NCBI GenBank assembly: GCA_036023115.1
Contig: JAYKKT010000064.1
Span: 4,159,001 to 4,223,000 of the forward strand
Direction of reading: 5' to 3'
Source of the DNA: Brasenia schreberi
Taxonomy: Eukaryota; Streptophyta; Magnoliopsida; Nymphaeales; Cabombaceae
Length of the DNA stretch: 64,000 nucleotides
Position numbers and translations under genes: made by a program. Positions 49,486 to 62,138 of this stretch are shown one piece after another. The notes under the pieces are model-generated. The model was given only the letters and a program-made list of their open reading frames with translations, made no database searches and was not told where the DNA came from. Every line of letters starts with the position of its first letter. Positions within the stretch are counted from its first letter, which is position 1.

Positions 49486-52376
49486 CTTCGAAGATCAATT
49501 CTTACAGAAAAAACACAAGGCAAATTTATCCACAATGTCAACAAGAAGAAAAATGAAAAGGCTCTGTGTGTGTGTGTGTGTATGTATGTCCGAGACCGCT
49601 GGCGTTTAGTACGAGACAACCCCTTTAGCTGTAAGAAAGAAAAACAAACACTGTGCGGAGGACTCTTCGTGGATCGGGTCGTATCCAATATCCGAACCCA
49701 CATTCTGTGACTACGTCCACGCTAGATTTATGGATCGGATTTGGTAAGATATGGATCAAAGCTATTCAAGAAACGATCTAAAAATAAAACTGTCTTCATT
49801 GTTTTTTCTACAAATACTTATTTACAAAGTTGTTTCGGAGATGAACCTATGAAGATTGATTTTGGGTATATATGGTCAAAGTTCGAAAGATTTGGATCAG
49901 AGTTTAAAAGATTTGGATACGACTTAGTGGTAGCAGATATGAATTTGCCCAAAATTTCGCATTGGTAATGGATTTGGATTAGGATTTGGATATGCTCTAA
50001 AGAGGAATGACAAATGAAATAATTCTGGGTAAACCAGATTTAAGAAAGTAGTATGATGCGGATCTGCCCCAAATTTTGACTTTCCCCGTCAGTTCATGCT
50101 CATTATCAGTGAACTGGTTAGCGCAGACCTGGCCGTCTTGGATAAACTGGGACCAGGGGTCCCAGTTCTCACCAGCCTTGAATAGGAATTGACTTGGCCT
50201 CTTTATGGTCCAGGTCCAGTTCCTGTTTCAGGCTGGTTCTGATTGAGGTTTGGTTCTGGATTCATTTCAGATTTTCAAAAGTAGGATTCTTCCACCGGGA
50301 AACAGGAACCGAAGGAAAGCGGACTGTGAGGGTTCCCTCTTCTGGTTCGGGTCCCATTTCCGTTTCAGCCAGTTTGGGGATGGTTCAGGCCCTGCTCAAC
50401 CCACAGGCCTAGGTCCAAACCAGCACCTCAATGTTAGCATGACAAATATTTAGACTTGGTTGAGCTGAAAATGGGTTGATCCTCATACAGTTTCATTCGT
50501 CATGATCGAAAAAGAAGAGGAAAAATGAAAACAAAGACCTCTTTGAGCAGTTATTATGATTTGAATATTCTAACAATATGCGAATGTGCCATGTCAGCAT
50601 AGCATATAGCATTATATGGAGCTTAAACCAAATATTCTCTCACACTAAGTGGGGTCGGGTACATGAATTCTGGTCCCAAAAATAATAAGATAAGTAGAAT
50701 CCATCTTGGATCAAACATGAGAAATGGACTCCGGCTATCTTCGTGTTGATGCGGGATCTATCTCTACCAATTTGAATTTTTTGCATCTTGTAAGAATCTA
50801 GATTGTGTTCGCGATGGTACTGATTGAATTGCAGCTGAAAGAATTTGATTCCACGACTGAATTCATTCACAAGTTCAATGGTGTCTGCTCCATGCGAAAT
50901 TTGAAGAAAACAACACTGAAACTAGTGTCCATGGTAGAATTTCTAGGCTCCAATTCACAGCTTGCACCACCCTCCGTAGGCTATTTCCCCCACCCTACAA
51001 ATATTTTCTGGCTCGGCCAGCCAAAACATACGAAACATGTGTATTGTTAGTAAAGGATGGAATTTCGGCACCGGCCTTCATGTCAAAAGCTGGTCAACCC
51101 GAACGCAGCACAACTCTTCTCGTGTCATCTGGATGGACACATACAAATGCCTCTGCTCATTCATATGGAGTAGTTTTCATGGCTGTCGCAACTGACCACT
51201 CCTTTGTGTACAGTGCGTTGAGTCCAGAGGCAAAGACATCTTAGTGAAGATTATGAATTTCAGCTACTTATGAGATCAAATCATGCACTTGGTTGCCTTG
51301 AACATCATTCTGGGTCCGGCAGAGGATTCCACCTTTCATAAACCGGAATCGGAACTGGCCGTTCAAACCAACAATTTCAGTTTTATTTTGCAAGTTTTTC
51401 AAATTTTGCATTTTACTTTTTGTAGGTTTCTTTTGGTTTGTTTTTGTTGGAATGAGAATCCTAGCTCAAACCCACGGATATGAACCAGAACTGGAACCTG
51501 ATTCAGTTAGACTTCATGGTTCATGGTTTTAGCTCTTGATCTTCTTGGAGTCTTTAGATCTCATAAGATGGGTTCCAAGTGATCCAATTCACTGGGAAGA
51601 AAGCAAGAGTTTAGATAAACCGAGCTCGTATACATGATCTCTTTTTTTCTCAATCATCAAATTCACATGAATTCTCAGTTGTTGAACTTTTTAATTACAT
51701 CCAAATTGTGTAGTCGAAAACTAACTTTATGGCCAACCAAACCATGCCATTGAATTCATCAAAAAAGTTTGGATCAAGAAATGAGAATATATTCGTCACA
51801 AGTGGAGCACCATAGAACAGAAAGTAATAAAAGCGATGAAACAAGAGAAGTTCAATCCCATAGTTGGATGACCCACTGGTTATGACAGCATTCTCTACAT
51901 GGAATTGTTGATTAAAAAATATTTTAAAATAACACAAATGTTGAAGAAGTACGGGTGTGGAGTGCCAAAGTGTTCGACACAGATTGAGATCCTCGTAGAA
52001 GTGTCCATGTGACAGGAATGAGAATTAGGCTTACATTCAATCTCGCAGATGATCCACTGTTTATGACAAATATTTACTTCTCTACAAATTAAACTTCCTC
52101 ACAGAGTCAACAACGAGGCTTACAATTCAGAAACATAGACATTGTTCAATTCCTTTCACCTTCTCATCAAACAAAAAAGATGATGGTTTATTTACCTTTG
52201 CCGTTCTCAAATCCAACTGTGGAACCAGAAATATCCATTATATGAGGATGAGCCACCAGTCAGGGCCAAATTCTGGGGATTTCAAGTTTTCCCATTCTTT
52301 GATAGTCAAGCAAGGATTTTCCCATCAGGGCCCAAACAGGAGACCCTTAATTTTACACACAGGGTGGGGAGCTATA
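49486..52376. other. Spacer between the Yip1 and PNC genes
   Basis: It contains the Yip1 promoter and leader, a GGATTTGGAT-rich stretch (49730-49995), AACCGG-type dispersed repeats at 50080-50425 and 51310-51530, and a LINE-tail fragment near 50650. A plus-strand frame at 51044-51244 has no known motif. Confidence 0.5.
50643..50675 (-). mobile_element. Short LINE 3'-end fragment, minus orientation
   Basis: On the minus strand, GAATTCATGTACCCGACCCC and ACTTAGTG match the GAATCCATGTAGCCGACCCC end of the RTE LINE. No (TTG)n or duplication was found, so it is an old remnant. Confidence 0.5.
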
Positions 52377-55300
52377 TCAAATATTTTTTACTCTCTTCCT
52401 AACAACAAAGAGGTAATTATGGAGCGCCAGCATCAAAACCCAAGTCCTCTTAGAAATCTTCTCTTTTATCATCAGTAGCAAAGCTGAACTTAGAACAGTC
52501 TTCAAAATCTGAGCTTGCAGCCCTTTATAGAATCCTAATGGTCCCTCCTTTTTCCAAATGATACACAATGTATCTGTTATGGTTTTGGACTTGGCTTTAG
52601 CTTTAGCGTTAGCACCTTCTTGTGTTTGCTCTTTTGGTTCAGAAGCCTGGATCATGACCTTACACCTGCCAAGCAACATAACGAGTACGTAAACTGTGCA
52701 GCAATTCAATGTGTTATCAGCAATTCCTCATCGTACAGGCATCACAACAAAATGGCAAGGAAATGACAAGACTAGCTTAGTACCTTATCAATGGGTATGT
52801 AAAGAATGTAGCAATACTCTTTGAGAGTGCACCAAGTAGAAATGCTGAGAATGCAGATAAGGCTAGAGGCGAGGTAGCACCTGCCCTTGAATCGGTCTTA
52901 TTTCTTCTCTGTTGCCACAACAACCTTTGCTTTAATTGATCGAATACTGTGTACTGCATTCAAAGACAATCCCAAAGTTTAAGCATCAGAGTGCAAAAAT
53001 TTGCAGTAATTGCATCAATCATTAATCATTTGATAACATTTTGTATAACTAACAGGTTAAGCACTTAAGATAAAGAAAGCATTCACCTTTTGCAATATAC
53101 GTAAATACATACATACATATGTATACATGCAAGCACACACACACTCATGTGTGCAGCCTGCTCAATTGAACCAGAGCAACTTTTCATATATGCATAGACA
53201 CCCACACACATATACATACATAGATACATATATATACAGAGAGAGAGAGAGAGAGAGTAGGGGCTCAGCTTTCCATTTTGACCTAGTTTATAAAAGCCAA
53301 CTGCAAATTAAGCAAATGCTAACTTGGGATTGCATATTCTGAACATAATCACCATGTTTTAAAAATCATGTGTCACCCACACAGTGTCCAATTCAAACAA
53401 GAACCTTATCAGAATCCCAGACATATGGTATTTTATCCAATTATACCAAAACCCTACATGTAAAAGAATGAATCGCAATCTGAGGGCACTTGATATCGAG
53501 AATAACATGATCAACCTTATTTTGTAACAAATGTCCTTCAAGAAATAGATTGCCAGACCAAGTGAATACCGAATGGAAATTCTACAGAAGCAAAGGGAGA
53601 CATGCAAGTACAGCTTCGATTTGTTTGAGATAATTGGTGGTCAAAACTGAATCACAAACGAACACAACCACTGTATTTGAGAGTACATGTGTCTGCAATG
53701 TGATAGAGTGCATCCAAACATAAAGCATTTCTCCTGAATCTAAGCCAAGTCAAACAAAGAAGTTTATTGTAACACACAAGGAAAATGACAACTTTGAACA
53801 TCAAAAGAACTAGATAATGGCCGTTTCTCACATTAGATGAGGTCTACACGAACATGCACAAAAGGACCATTACTCGTCAGGAGGTGATAGCCTATGCATA
53901 AACTAACAGCAATTCGCTTGAACTTTTACCCAGTGCTTACATATTCAGAATCCTCAATTTTTGTACAGGGTGCAGCAATGGTCATTTTCAACACAAAATT
54001 AATTGAATAAACAAATTCCACCACTAAAAGATAATTGATTACCTGAATAGCAGGATTTGATGTAAGTAGGAGAGATATGCCAAGGCCATCAAATGCCTTA
54101 CTCCAGGATCCCTGTGAAAGAGTCTCCCAAAGTCCCTTTGATTCCCCAAAAGCACTAGTTTGCATACGGGATGAAGCCGTATCTAATGGCTAATGTTTAT
54201 AGCGCAAAAAGGAAAGAAAGAACAAGTGAAGTTAGCAATGAATAATAAGTAACTATTAGCATAAAGAAAGAAGACCTTCCCTGCAACAAAATTCAAGTAG
54301 AACTGGAAAGGACAGAAAAATCCCTGACTAGAAGTTTTCGTCTAAGGTTTTGTGGCAAGGGATGCGATACCTGTGTGATTATTGCAGTGCAGGCACCTGC
54401 AGCGGCAGCAACGATCAGGTTTGCTTTTGTGCCAACAGATTTTGCCTGACTCTTATAGCCTTTTAAAATAACTATAACCATAGAAATAAATAAATTGCGC
54501 TATAAATGACTGTAAGTTCTTTGTTCTGATTCCCTGGTATAGTGAGAGAAACTGTCGAGTTGAAATAGCTTCCCATAGGACATCTGAAAGACCCCTGCAC
54601 TTATTTAAGATATGTTGGAAGACATTTGCAAGCGTGTAGCTTAAATAAGAATAGAGATATCTAAATTAGGAGAAGGGCCAAGGCACAAAAGTAAAGGTTC
54701 TACACGCTATCAGATCAGTCAACTGAACATAGACATTCTCAGATTTGTGGCACTAATTTGCATAAGACAAGAAAAATATATCCAACAATTTGAACTGCAA
54801 ATATATTTAGATACAAATTTACAGCTTCTCTCACAAATTAAATATACTCTTGGTGAAGTAACTTAACCATTTCAAGCACTTGTTACCACCAAGGAAGTTA
54901 CTGTCACTCTTTCAATGTTATAATATGCTGGATTAGGACAGTGCAAGAACAGTCAGAAAATATTTGAGATACTATGATAGTTGCAATGTAAGGACTCTTG
55001 GTGCAGTATTAGAAGGCATGTACACGTCAGATAAGAAGTCCTTTTTTCACTGTTAAGAGGAACTATTTCTCTTCAAAGAGATACCATTTATATGATCGTA
55101 TTAGTCTCTCACAGATAATGTTGCATGCAAGATACATTGACATAACTTAAAATTTTCATATCTTACAAAGGTTAGTTTATTTTGCATACGTTAACACAAA
55201 AAGGATTGTCTAGTATGCCTTATTGAGTCTCTACCACTTTCTTATGATGTTCAACTTCAATGATTATATGCCCCAATTTGCTCCGCACAGCTAGAAATTT

Positions 55301-57645
55301 TCTTTCCAGAGCAACAGACAATCAGATGTTGCTGTTGTGCATGGAAATGCCGTATACGAGGATCCTGGCCATGTCATCCACAATTACCTAATTTTTTTGG
55401 CAGTTTTTAGACCTTGATAACTATAACCAAAAATAAAGGAGCTACCTGCACCAAAAGGGGTAGAGAACAATGGTTAGGGCCGTGGGTCTCTGGTGCTAGG
55501 TCAGAGTTTTGATATCCAGCTGTGCATCCTGTAGAGGTCTGCCTAACCATGGCTTGCCTATCAAGAACAAGGAGAAAAGCTGATCCCTAGTTGCTTGAAG
55601 GGTTTTATTATATTCTGCAAAATTTCATAGGTTGATGCTTAAAAACCCTATGACCAGTAAAAGCCCAGCTTCCAAAGTCTAATCAGCATAGAACATCATG
55701 TCAGGCCTGAGCTGGACTAGATTTACTACCAAAGGATGATGATGGGTCTTGAACTAAATCTCAGTCCTACCATAGCAACACCTTGATTCGGTTTATGTAA
55801 GGCTTTTCTCCTCATATACTTAGCACATATATCCAGACAAAATAAGGATAGTAACTCCCAGTACAGTCCCCTCTTCAAGCCTTCTATCGAATATGATACC
55901 ATGTCGGATATGATAGCATGCACTATGCAACACATTAAAGTAATATACAGTTTGGTAATGGAGGACAATGGTTTCTGATGAAAAATTCTGCCCAGTTTGG
56001 GCTTTATCGGATATGATACCATGTCGGATTTGACAGCATGCACTATGTAACCATGGCTTTTCTCCTCATAGAACATCATGTCAGGCCTGAGCTGGACTAG
56101 ATTTACTACCAAAGGATGATGATGGGTCTTGAACTAAATCTCAGTCCTACCATAGCAACACCTTGATTCGGTTTATGTAAGGCTTTTCTCCTCATATACT
56201 TAGCACATCTATCCAGACAAAATAAGGATAGTAACTCCCAGTACAGTCCCCTCTTCAAGCCTTCTATCGAATATGATACCATGTCGGATATGATAGCATG
56301 CACTATGTAACACGTTAAAGTAATATACAGTTTGGTAATGGAGGACAATGGTTTCTGATGAAAAATTCTGCCCAGTTTGGGCTTTATCGGATATGATACC
56401 ATGTCGGATTTGACAGCATGCACTATGTAATACATTGAAGTAATATACAGTTTGGTAATGGAGGACAATGGTTTCTGATGAAAAAATCTGTCCAGTTTGG
56501 GGCGCAATGCTGATACATAGGCCCAAATCTGTGAAAGAGAGATGCTGCACTACTATCTTCATCCACTATGATCCCCATCAATTACTTTTCAAGTAACAGA
56601 AGCTTCTCTTAAACATGGCTATGTTATGTCTGGACAAATCGTTTCCTGTATAAGTGTTCCCAAACGGAACCTACGTGTCAGCAAAGGATCATCGGCAGCA
56701 TACTGCAGCCCTGCAAGCAAGATATGGATTGGTGGATGTGTGCAACAAAATCAAGTTGCTGAAAACGTTCCAATTTAAATCATCACAGTTTAAACTTCCA
56801 CCTGGGTCCGTTTACCAGATGCCACCTTTGAATCGTCACACATAATTCAAAATTTGAAGGATCTACTAAACTGTCAAGAAATTAAACTTGTAGGCATGAT
56901 CCCCTTCCTTGTTTGTTGACATTGAGTTTTAAAAAGCAAAAAACACTATTTTACACTACTAGAATGTACCAAATGGTATCATTCACGTCAAAACAACGGT
57001 CACTAATACGAAGGACATCCAAGATCCGACTTCAAATGAAAGAAAAACCAATCATCTAAATAATAGAAAAGGAACACTGTTGATCGCTATGTTGAAAACC
57101 AAAACCAAAAACGTCAAACCACAACTGGTGACATGAGAAATCATGATCACATCAAGCAAAACCACAACTGTTTAATCACAGTCTCGCAAGCAAAACACAA
57201 TTGGTGGCGTGATGTCATCATACAAACCCCAATTAGTGGCATGATCTCATCAAGCAAACCAAAATTTCTGGCATGATCTCATCAACCACATCCGATTTGG
57301 GGGCATGATCACATCAAAGAAACCAAAAAAGCTAAATGTTGACGCAATCCCATCCATATAATAACACAATACTTGTGATCAAGGACAGGATAAATTACAT
57401 GACTTCCAACCTGCTACTCGGCTTCAGAAAACCAAGCCAAACGTTCAATCAACGCGCGGACTTGCACACACATACGAGAGAGAAAGAGATAGAGATAGAG
57501 ACCTGTATTTGTGAGCACCGGCAACTCGAACCTCGGCCTGGTACTTGGATTTGCAGGTATCAAGAGGATACAAAATGGTAGTACTCACAATGGATCCTAC
57601 GGCACCCGACGTCGCCTCTACCAGGGACTCTAAATCCATCTCCAT
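52377..57645 (-). CDS. PNC: Peroxisomal adenine nucleotide carrier (PNC1/2-like), frameshift in exon 2
   Basis: Five minus-strand exons: 57645-57503, 54594-54371, 54189-54043, 52953-52784 and 52665-52377. The model corresponds to about 323 residues, the usual PNC length. Three mitochondrial-carrier signatures are present: YPLDTCK (residues 26-32), QPLDTASSR (exon 2/3 junction) and YPLIRCK (exon 4/5). [40 protein letters not shown] and [20 protein letters not shown] are typical of the plant carriers that exchange cytosolic ATP for AMP across the peroxisome membrane, supporting fatty-acid activation and beta-oxidation. In exon 2 the frame breaks near 54455-54466: [10 protein letters not shown] runs into TAA, while [20 protein letters not shown] continues in another frame, equivalent to one extra or two missing bases. 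It is either a disabled gene or an assembly error. Intron 1 is 2.9 kb. Confidence 0.9.
55688..56500. repeat. 380-bp tandem duplication in PNC intron 1, with sub-repeats
   Basis: GAACATCATGTCAGGCCTGA occurs at 55691 and 56071, a 380-bp period with very few differences through CAGTACAGTCCCCTC and the rest of the unit. Inside each unit, ATGATACCATGTCGGAT with AGCATGCACTATG recurs at about 55893, 56015, 56275 and 56397, showing an older duplication of about 120 bp. Confidence 0.93.
57128..57325. repeat. Imperfect tandem repeats near PNC exon 1
   Basis: About five units of roughly 40-50 bp are built on GGCATGATCTCATCAAGCAAACC, with many substitutions. They lie in PNC intron 1, about 180 bp from exon 1. 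Confidence 0.7.
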
Positions 57646-60616
57646 AGCCGCCAACAAGAGAAAATAATCAAACTATTGAGAAACAAAAACCGAATTCCCA
57701 CCAAACACCACACCACAATCAATTCATTCCGTTGATCTCAGAGAGCAACAGAACAAAGGCAGAAATAAAAGAAAGAACAACAACAACAACAGCACAGAGA
57801 GTCTCCCTCGCTTCCTCTTTAAACGAGCGCTGACAGACGTGACGCAGCTTCCCTTCTTACCAATGTAAATTAAATACCCCTTTCGGTTCTTTTATCCGCA
57901 AAAGTGCCATACCCAACAACAACTTAGCTTACGTCAATCTCCACTCCTTGCCTACCTGCACCGGTCCCACTGGTTAGGTCAAAACCGCCGTTGGCCATTG
58001 AGTTTGATCGCACCCACTTCACGGAGCCGTAGTCTTTCTTCGATGTGCAAACTGGACTCAGGTGAGGCCCATCAAATGCCCTTTTGTCTGGTGGTGTTGG
58101 TCAGCAAAGGGTTCTCCTAGGAGAGGAAGCACTTTATATATATACCCCAGACACTTGCTTATTCATGTACACTCTCGTTGCTTTTGAATTATGTACACTC
58201 ATTGCCTTTGAATTGATTAGCCACTATTTTTTATTAATAACAAAATTTTTAAGAAACTTTAAAAAATATGAAAGATATTTTTATTACACTCACATCACTA
58301 AAAACAATAGATAAGTATACATCACTAGCAACAATAGATAAACATAAGTAAACAAAGGTCAATATAGGTAAGATCCAATCACTCCCTATCTCTCTTTGTC
58401 TGTATAAATACTCAAACTTAATTTGTGCTTAAATTTATTTAAAATATCTGTCATTTTATTAATACAATCAATAATAAAATTTTGAATTAAAAATACATTA
58501 TAATTTATACTTTACATTTAATACATCGAATATATCAAAACTTTTTGTTTTATCACCTAAGTCATTAATTCATATATATATATATATATGTATGAGTTAA
58601 CATATAAATAAATCACAACCATCCATCTTACCGCTCACCCATACCAAGCTCTCCCCTCCTCTCTTCGCTCTTCTCTCTCTCTAACTGCATATGAGAATCT
58701 TACAATAAAGTTTGGTTTTGGTGTTGCTTGCTGAGATAAGATTGAGCCCAATAACGAGTTAACAATCCATCCAGCCGATCTCACCGTGTAGGAGAAGACT
58801 GGATTTGGTTTCAGTTGGCGTTTACCATAGTTACTAGCCGATGACAAAATAAGTTTGTGGAATTCTGAACATCCCCGTGAAGCTGTGATATTAAGTAGCT
58901 TTCGCGTTCGCAACTAAAGGCGAATACAAAGAGCTAAAGACTACGAATCTTCAGCTCTGTTGTTCGACACCCAAAACCTGGGAACAAACCACGAGGAGAC
59001 AAGAGGGCTTGTGGTCCGTAATCAGCAGATTACAAGTCATAGGTGCAAGCAGTGACCAAAACAAATGCATTCGTGAATTATTTATATGGTCGCTATTGAC
59101 ACCTAAACATGCAGTGATCTGAAAGCGCAGAATTGAGGCCATTGATGCACAAACAGCAATAGATGACATGGCTAAGGCTCGACTCACACATTGAAGATCA
59201 TTAATTCAATACCCAAAGGCGTGCATCTAGGTTCGGCCTACCCACTGTACAAAAAAAAAGATGGAACCCATTGATAATCCTCACAAGAGCATCATCAAAT
59301 AGAAATCTCACCATCAACCAGCATTTCTACCAAACCATGAAATGAAGGAAATACACAGAGAGAGATCATGCAGTAGAAAACGAAAAGAATTTAACGTCTA
59401 GGAGAGTTTACCAGCCACCACACACCACCATGAGAACCTTGATCAGAAACTTTTTAGATGGTTCATCTAGAGCGACGACCACTACTAGCCATCGGACATG
59501 GTTGGTGCAAAGAATACCTTTTAATCATATAGTAAAGTATGGCAAAGTCGCCATCTGATTATGAGATGTGCTAATGGCTGACAAGTTTGACTCCAACCTT
59601 CCTGCTTGGTCAATAAGGAAGAATGCCAAACCCTGAGAATAAAATTCCAATAAAAACTTGAGTTCAATAATTATATTACCCACCAGTGGTAAGCAATGGC
59701 ACCATTTTCAACAGCACCTCAGTATAGTAGATATTACCCCCCCTGTGCTAAGCAATAGCACCCATTTTCAACAGCACCACAGTACAGTAGATACCTTCCC
59801 AAGCGTTAGGTTATCACACTAAAGTGTGAAATTGGCATATCGAGCAACTGCATCAAGGAGAAACAAGACATGGAAAATGAGGAAACCAAGCTTGTCTTAA
59901 GATCAGAAACTTCAGAATAGGAAGTATTCTGGTGATGATGATGCTGAGAATCATTGCTGTATAGATCCCTCTTGTTCGCAGCCAGTGAAAATCAATCAAA
60001 GTGGACAATAACTTACCGGAGCAAATAGCCCAACTTCTATCGACTTCCTGAGGCCTACAGCTTAGTTAAAACTTAACCTGGAAAGAGTAAACAGTTACAA
60101 CAGGTCATGGACCTCAATTTTAGCTCAATGATTACAGCACCGTGCAAGCTCACGGTAAAGGAAAGACATGCCGTGTGGCCAAGATACACAACCACAAGAA
60201 AGATTTTGCTATAAAAAAGAAGAAAAAGAATCCAGACCAATAGCTCAAAGCAATTCATTACCAGTCGTTTACTTCAATCCAAATCATTCACTATTCTACA
60301 AAAAGCAGCCTTCATATGAGTGACGATGGTGGGAGAAATAACAGCATGCCCCAGAGAATACGAAAGTGTTATCAATGATCATGCAGCGATTGCAGCAGAA
60401 AAACGCATCCAGCAAGACCATACCAGCCAGGCAAAATCTGATTAAAATTACATGTTGACTTTACACTGGGATTAAATACTGTAATCCGTCATTTCATACT
60501 TGGAGGCAGAGTAACCTAGAACATGAGAAAACAGAAAGGCAAACTTCAAAAAAGTCTCGGGGACATAAAATGTGTGGGAGAGTTACACCAACGATCCTTT
60601 TCCAACAAGTGACTCA
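57646..60616. other. PNC upstream region and spacer to SAR1
   Basis: It includes the PNC leader with a (CAA)n stretch at about 57777-57790, a short (TA)n at 58575-58590, and a possible SINE fragment at about 59170-59250. A 59-bp imperfect duplication lies at 59691-59793 (AAGCAATGGCACC and AAGCAATAGCACC starts). The SAR1 3' untranslated region is at about 60480-60616. No further gene was recognised. Confidence 0.5.
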
Positions 60617-60937
60617 CTACTTGATATATTGAGACATCCACTTGAAACCATCGCCATAGCCCATCTTGCGAACTATGCTGCACATGAAGACCTCCAATGG
60701 CCTAACATTTGAATCAGTAAGGTTCACCTTGCCCTTCCCCGTGGTGAAGTTGCTCAGTCCAAGATGGTAGCGAAGCTCCTCTTCTGATGCGGCATAAGGG
60801 ATGTCGATCTTGTTACCCAGCACAAGGAACGGAACAGATGCCAATGAGTCGTCTGAGAGAAGTGCATCCAGTTCCTTCTTCGACTCTGCAAACCGCTCTT
60901 TATCTGCTGCATCAACCAGATATACCACAGCATCCAC
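60617..60937 (-). CDS. SAR1: SAR1 small GTPase, last exon
   Basis: The exon begins after TACTTCAG (minus strand) at 60937 and encodes 106 residues to a TAG at 60619-60617: [80 protein letters not shown] and WMSQYIK. NKID is the guanine-specificity (G4) motif. SAR1 is the COPII coat GTPase that buds vesicles from ER exit sites; plant SAR1 is about 193 residues, so this is residues 88-193. The exons with the P-loop and switch regions are not visible on the minus strand up to 64000, so the preceding intron is at least 3 kb. A LINE insertion sits in it. This exon looks intact. Confidence 0.93.
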   Translation of the reverse strand: MDAVVYLVDAADKERFAESKKELDALLSDDSLASVPFLVLGNKIDIPYAASEEELRYHLGLSNFTTGKGKVNLTDSNVRPLEVFMCSIVRKMGYGDGFKWMSQYIK

Positions 60938-61439
60938 CTGAAGTATTAATTCCAGATATTTCAGAACAGAGAAACAAGTGAAAGAAAGAAAATAAAAAAA
61001 CACCATGCTGTTCATCACAGAAAATTATCAAGATTCAAGACTGTTGGATATGGAATTACAGTAGCTGAACAACTTAAAGCCATATGTTCCAATTGCCAAA
61101 GGACGATAAAACTTACACAGCTGTTCACAAACTGGAACTTTGTCAAGCAAAATGCATCAATGATATGCATCAAAGGAGAGAAATATCTGATGATCAATAC
61201 TAAGCATTTTCCACAATATCTGTGCAACGATGTAGCCCCATATGTTTCTAAGTTATTTTAAAAAATATAAATCAGTTATGCGTCGATTTTAATATAAATA
61301 TGGAATGTAAACGATGTGCTGCCAAAACTTACTTATGAAACAGAATAGGAAAGAGATGCTAGCTGTGCATAGAACTAAGAATCAAGGGAGCGGAGGAAAG
61401 AAAAATATATTGACTCCTAGAGGAGCATATCCAAAATAA

Positions 61440-61615
61440 CCTAGAGTCTGGAAGTGCAACAAGAACTTGAAGTTTTTGAAATCTACAGATGTGAGCAGTA
61501 CCCACAGCCTGGAAGTACTACTTGAAATTCTTGAAACCTACAGAGATGAGCAGTTAAGAATCAACATGGTGAAATAGGCACCAATAAGGCCATACTTTTT
61601 GAAATTTACAAAGAT
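61440..61615. repeat. Imperfect tandem repeats in the SAR1 intron
   Basis: Three loose units contain CTGGAAGTRC and TTTTTGAAATCTACAGATGTGAGCAG-like sequence, at about 61448, 61508 and 61597. They are divergent. Confidence 0.55.
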
Positions 61616-61694
61616 GAGCAACACAGTTCTAAGGGTTACCAATTGTAACAGCAATTTATTGCCATATTTTCAAAATATTGCTTACTTGGAAATT

Positions 61695-62121
61695 CTGGGT
61701 GTTGGGCAGTTAATCATCAACATGTACAAAAGACGTCTCTGACAGAAATGAAGATGTTGAGATGGATGAGTCGTCGTACAAGAAAAGACCGTATACATAA
61801 TGAGGTTACTATAAATAAATTATGTGTAGCACCAATAGAGGATAAAATGAGAGAATATCGTTTAAGGTGGTTTGAACATATAGAAAGAAGATCAAAAGAA
61901 GAACCTGTAAGAAGGTATGAAAAACTAGATTTTGAAAGTATTACAAGAGGTAGAGGACGACCACAAAAGTGTTGGAAAGAAACAATAAAGAATGATCTAG
62001 CTTATTGTGAGTTAACTGCTAACATGGCACATGATAGGGCTTTGTGGAAACAAAGAATCCATGTAGCCGACCCCGTCTAGTATGGGAAAAGGCTTAGTTG
62101 TTGCTGTTGTTGTTATTGTTG
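61695..62121 (+). mobile_element. RTE-type LINE, 427-bp 3' tail with ORF remnant
   Basis: A 17-bp duplication, TTGCTTACTTGGAAATT, lies at 61678-61694 and 62122-62138. The frame at 61748-62080 (110 codons) is the end of the LINE reverse-transcriptase protein: REYRLRWFEHIERR, RGRGRPQKCWKETI and MAHDRALWKQRIHVADPV, then a stop. After it come GTCTAGTATGGGAAAAGGCT and (TTG)n. It is inserted in the SAR1 intron, opposite to the gene. The open frame suggests a fairly recent insertion. Confidence 0.93.
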
Positions 62122-62138
62122 TTGCTTACTTGGAAATT

